Assembly (NCBI GenBank): GCA_031279155.1
Contig: JAITJB010000317.1
Location: forward strand, 1-5,682
Source: Deltaproteobacteria bacterium
GTDB taxonomy: Bacteria > Desulfobacterota > Desulfarculia > Adiutricales > Adiutricaceae
Length of the DNA stretch: 5,682 bases
Direction of reading: 5' to 3'
Part shown: positions 5,206-5,682 of the stretch, piece after piece
Layout: every line of letters starts with the position of its first letter
Numbering within the stretch: the first letter of the stretch is position 1
Made by a program: the position numbers and the translations under genes
The notes under the pieces: generated by a model
What the model saw: only the letters and a program-made list of their open reading frames with translations
What the model was told of the DNA's origin: nothing
Databases searched by the model: none

Positions 5206-5682
5206 GGCCGCGATATTTTTTTCGTGGTTTTTTTTAATTGCCAGATTCTTTGGCACTTTTCACTCACCTGCTCATTACCCCACGCAATCTTACCTTTCAT
5301 TCCCCACAACCTAATCAGATCAAAAGCGAGATCGGCTACGAGATCGGATCATGGAACGCGTATTGGACGCTAGCTAGAGGAAAGTAGCCCTCGTCCAACA
5401 TAGCGTCCCATAGCCATAGCCCGCGAGCGGCCTTTAACGTGGTCGGATAGATATGCCCCGCCAACAGAGCGGTTGGAATATTAATTCGGCTTGGAGAGTG
5501 GTTATGGCTCCATGATGGCGACCAGGCCCTGGGTGGTTTTCCCAGTGGCGTTGCTTTAATACCAGAGGACTTCAAAGACGGCGGGTGATAGCCCATAGGG
5601 ACCGGATGGCGTAGCGACAACCTTTTTCAATGGAATTAGGAATTGGAGCTCGGAGTATTAAACAGAGAGGACGTGGACTAAG
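5206..5682. other. Non-coding or decayed sequence, no gene supported
   Basis: A minus-strand frame (5336-5620) starts at a TTG directly after a stop codon, has no separated ribosome-binding site and yields no motif I know. On the + strand a 45-codon stretch (about 5451-5588) reads like ordinary protein (GEWLWLHDGDQALGGFP), then hits adjacent stops and continues in the same frame with further stops to 5681. It may be a gene remnant, but I cannot assign a family. The region also has nested inverted repeats at 5363-5408. Its stop density and lack of continuous frames differ from the genes to the left. Confidence 0.5.

Noticed and set aside
5336..5620. 94-codon minus-strand open frame
   Set aside because: TTG start immediately after an in-frame stop, no spaced SD, no known motif, and it covers a region where other frames look equally protein-like. 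It was not called as a gene.

Overview
The window reads as bacterial chromosome with every supported gene on the + strand. The 3' end of a probable dnaX followed by ybaB is a classic replication and repair neighbourhood. The small amphi-Trp-type protein beside a PhoU-kinase fusion points, by recollection of family distribution, towards a deltaproteobacterial (Desulfobacterota-like) lineage. Base composition is moderate, and TTA/CTA codons and the tetranucleotide CTAG are common. The lineage is an inference and no species is claimed.

Region 1 (1-1247): a gene open at the left edge encodes a long Pro/Ser/Ala-rich linker built from 81-bp tandem repeats, then a short conserved-looking tail. It is best read as the C-terminus of the DNA polymerase III tau subunit. 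Just before the tail lies an in-frame A AAA AAG heptamer, the slippery sequence used by E. coli dnaX, and a -1 shift there would stop after seven codons. An extended -10 promoter then precedes ybaB. recR, the usual third gene, does not follow.

Region 2 (1248-2596): a 198-bp spacer with an imperfect direct repeat leads to a 376-aa PHP-type metal-dependent phosphoesterase-like protein. A weak terminator-like hairpin overlaps its stop codon.

Region 3 (2577-3115): 539 bp with no convincing gene. It holds a 12-bp perfect hairpin, a 9-bp tandem repeat and a compact predicted three-way-junction RNA. That RNA ends in a strong intrinsic terminator only 27 nt before the next start codon. A 5' segment of the RNA is complementary to the terminator's left arm, so this looks like an attenuator or riboswitch-like leader, or a terminated small RNA.

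Region 4 (3116-5205): a two-gene operon separated by 6 nt. It encodes a 90-aa amphi-Trp-like protein and a 554-aa protein with an N-terminal PhoU-like helical domain and a C-terminal aminoglycoside-phosphotransferase-type kinase domain. A strong intrinsic terminator follows. This operon and its structured leader are the least ordinary part of the window and may be a phosphate- or nucleotide-related signalling or small-molecule kinase module.

Region 5 (5206-5682): no gene can be supported. Short open stretches and nested inverted repeats suggest intergenic or decayed sequence.
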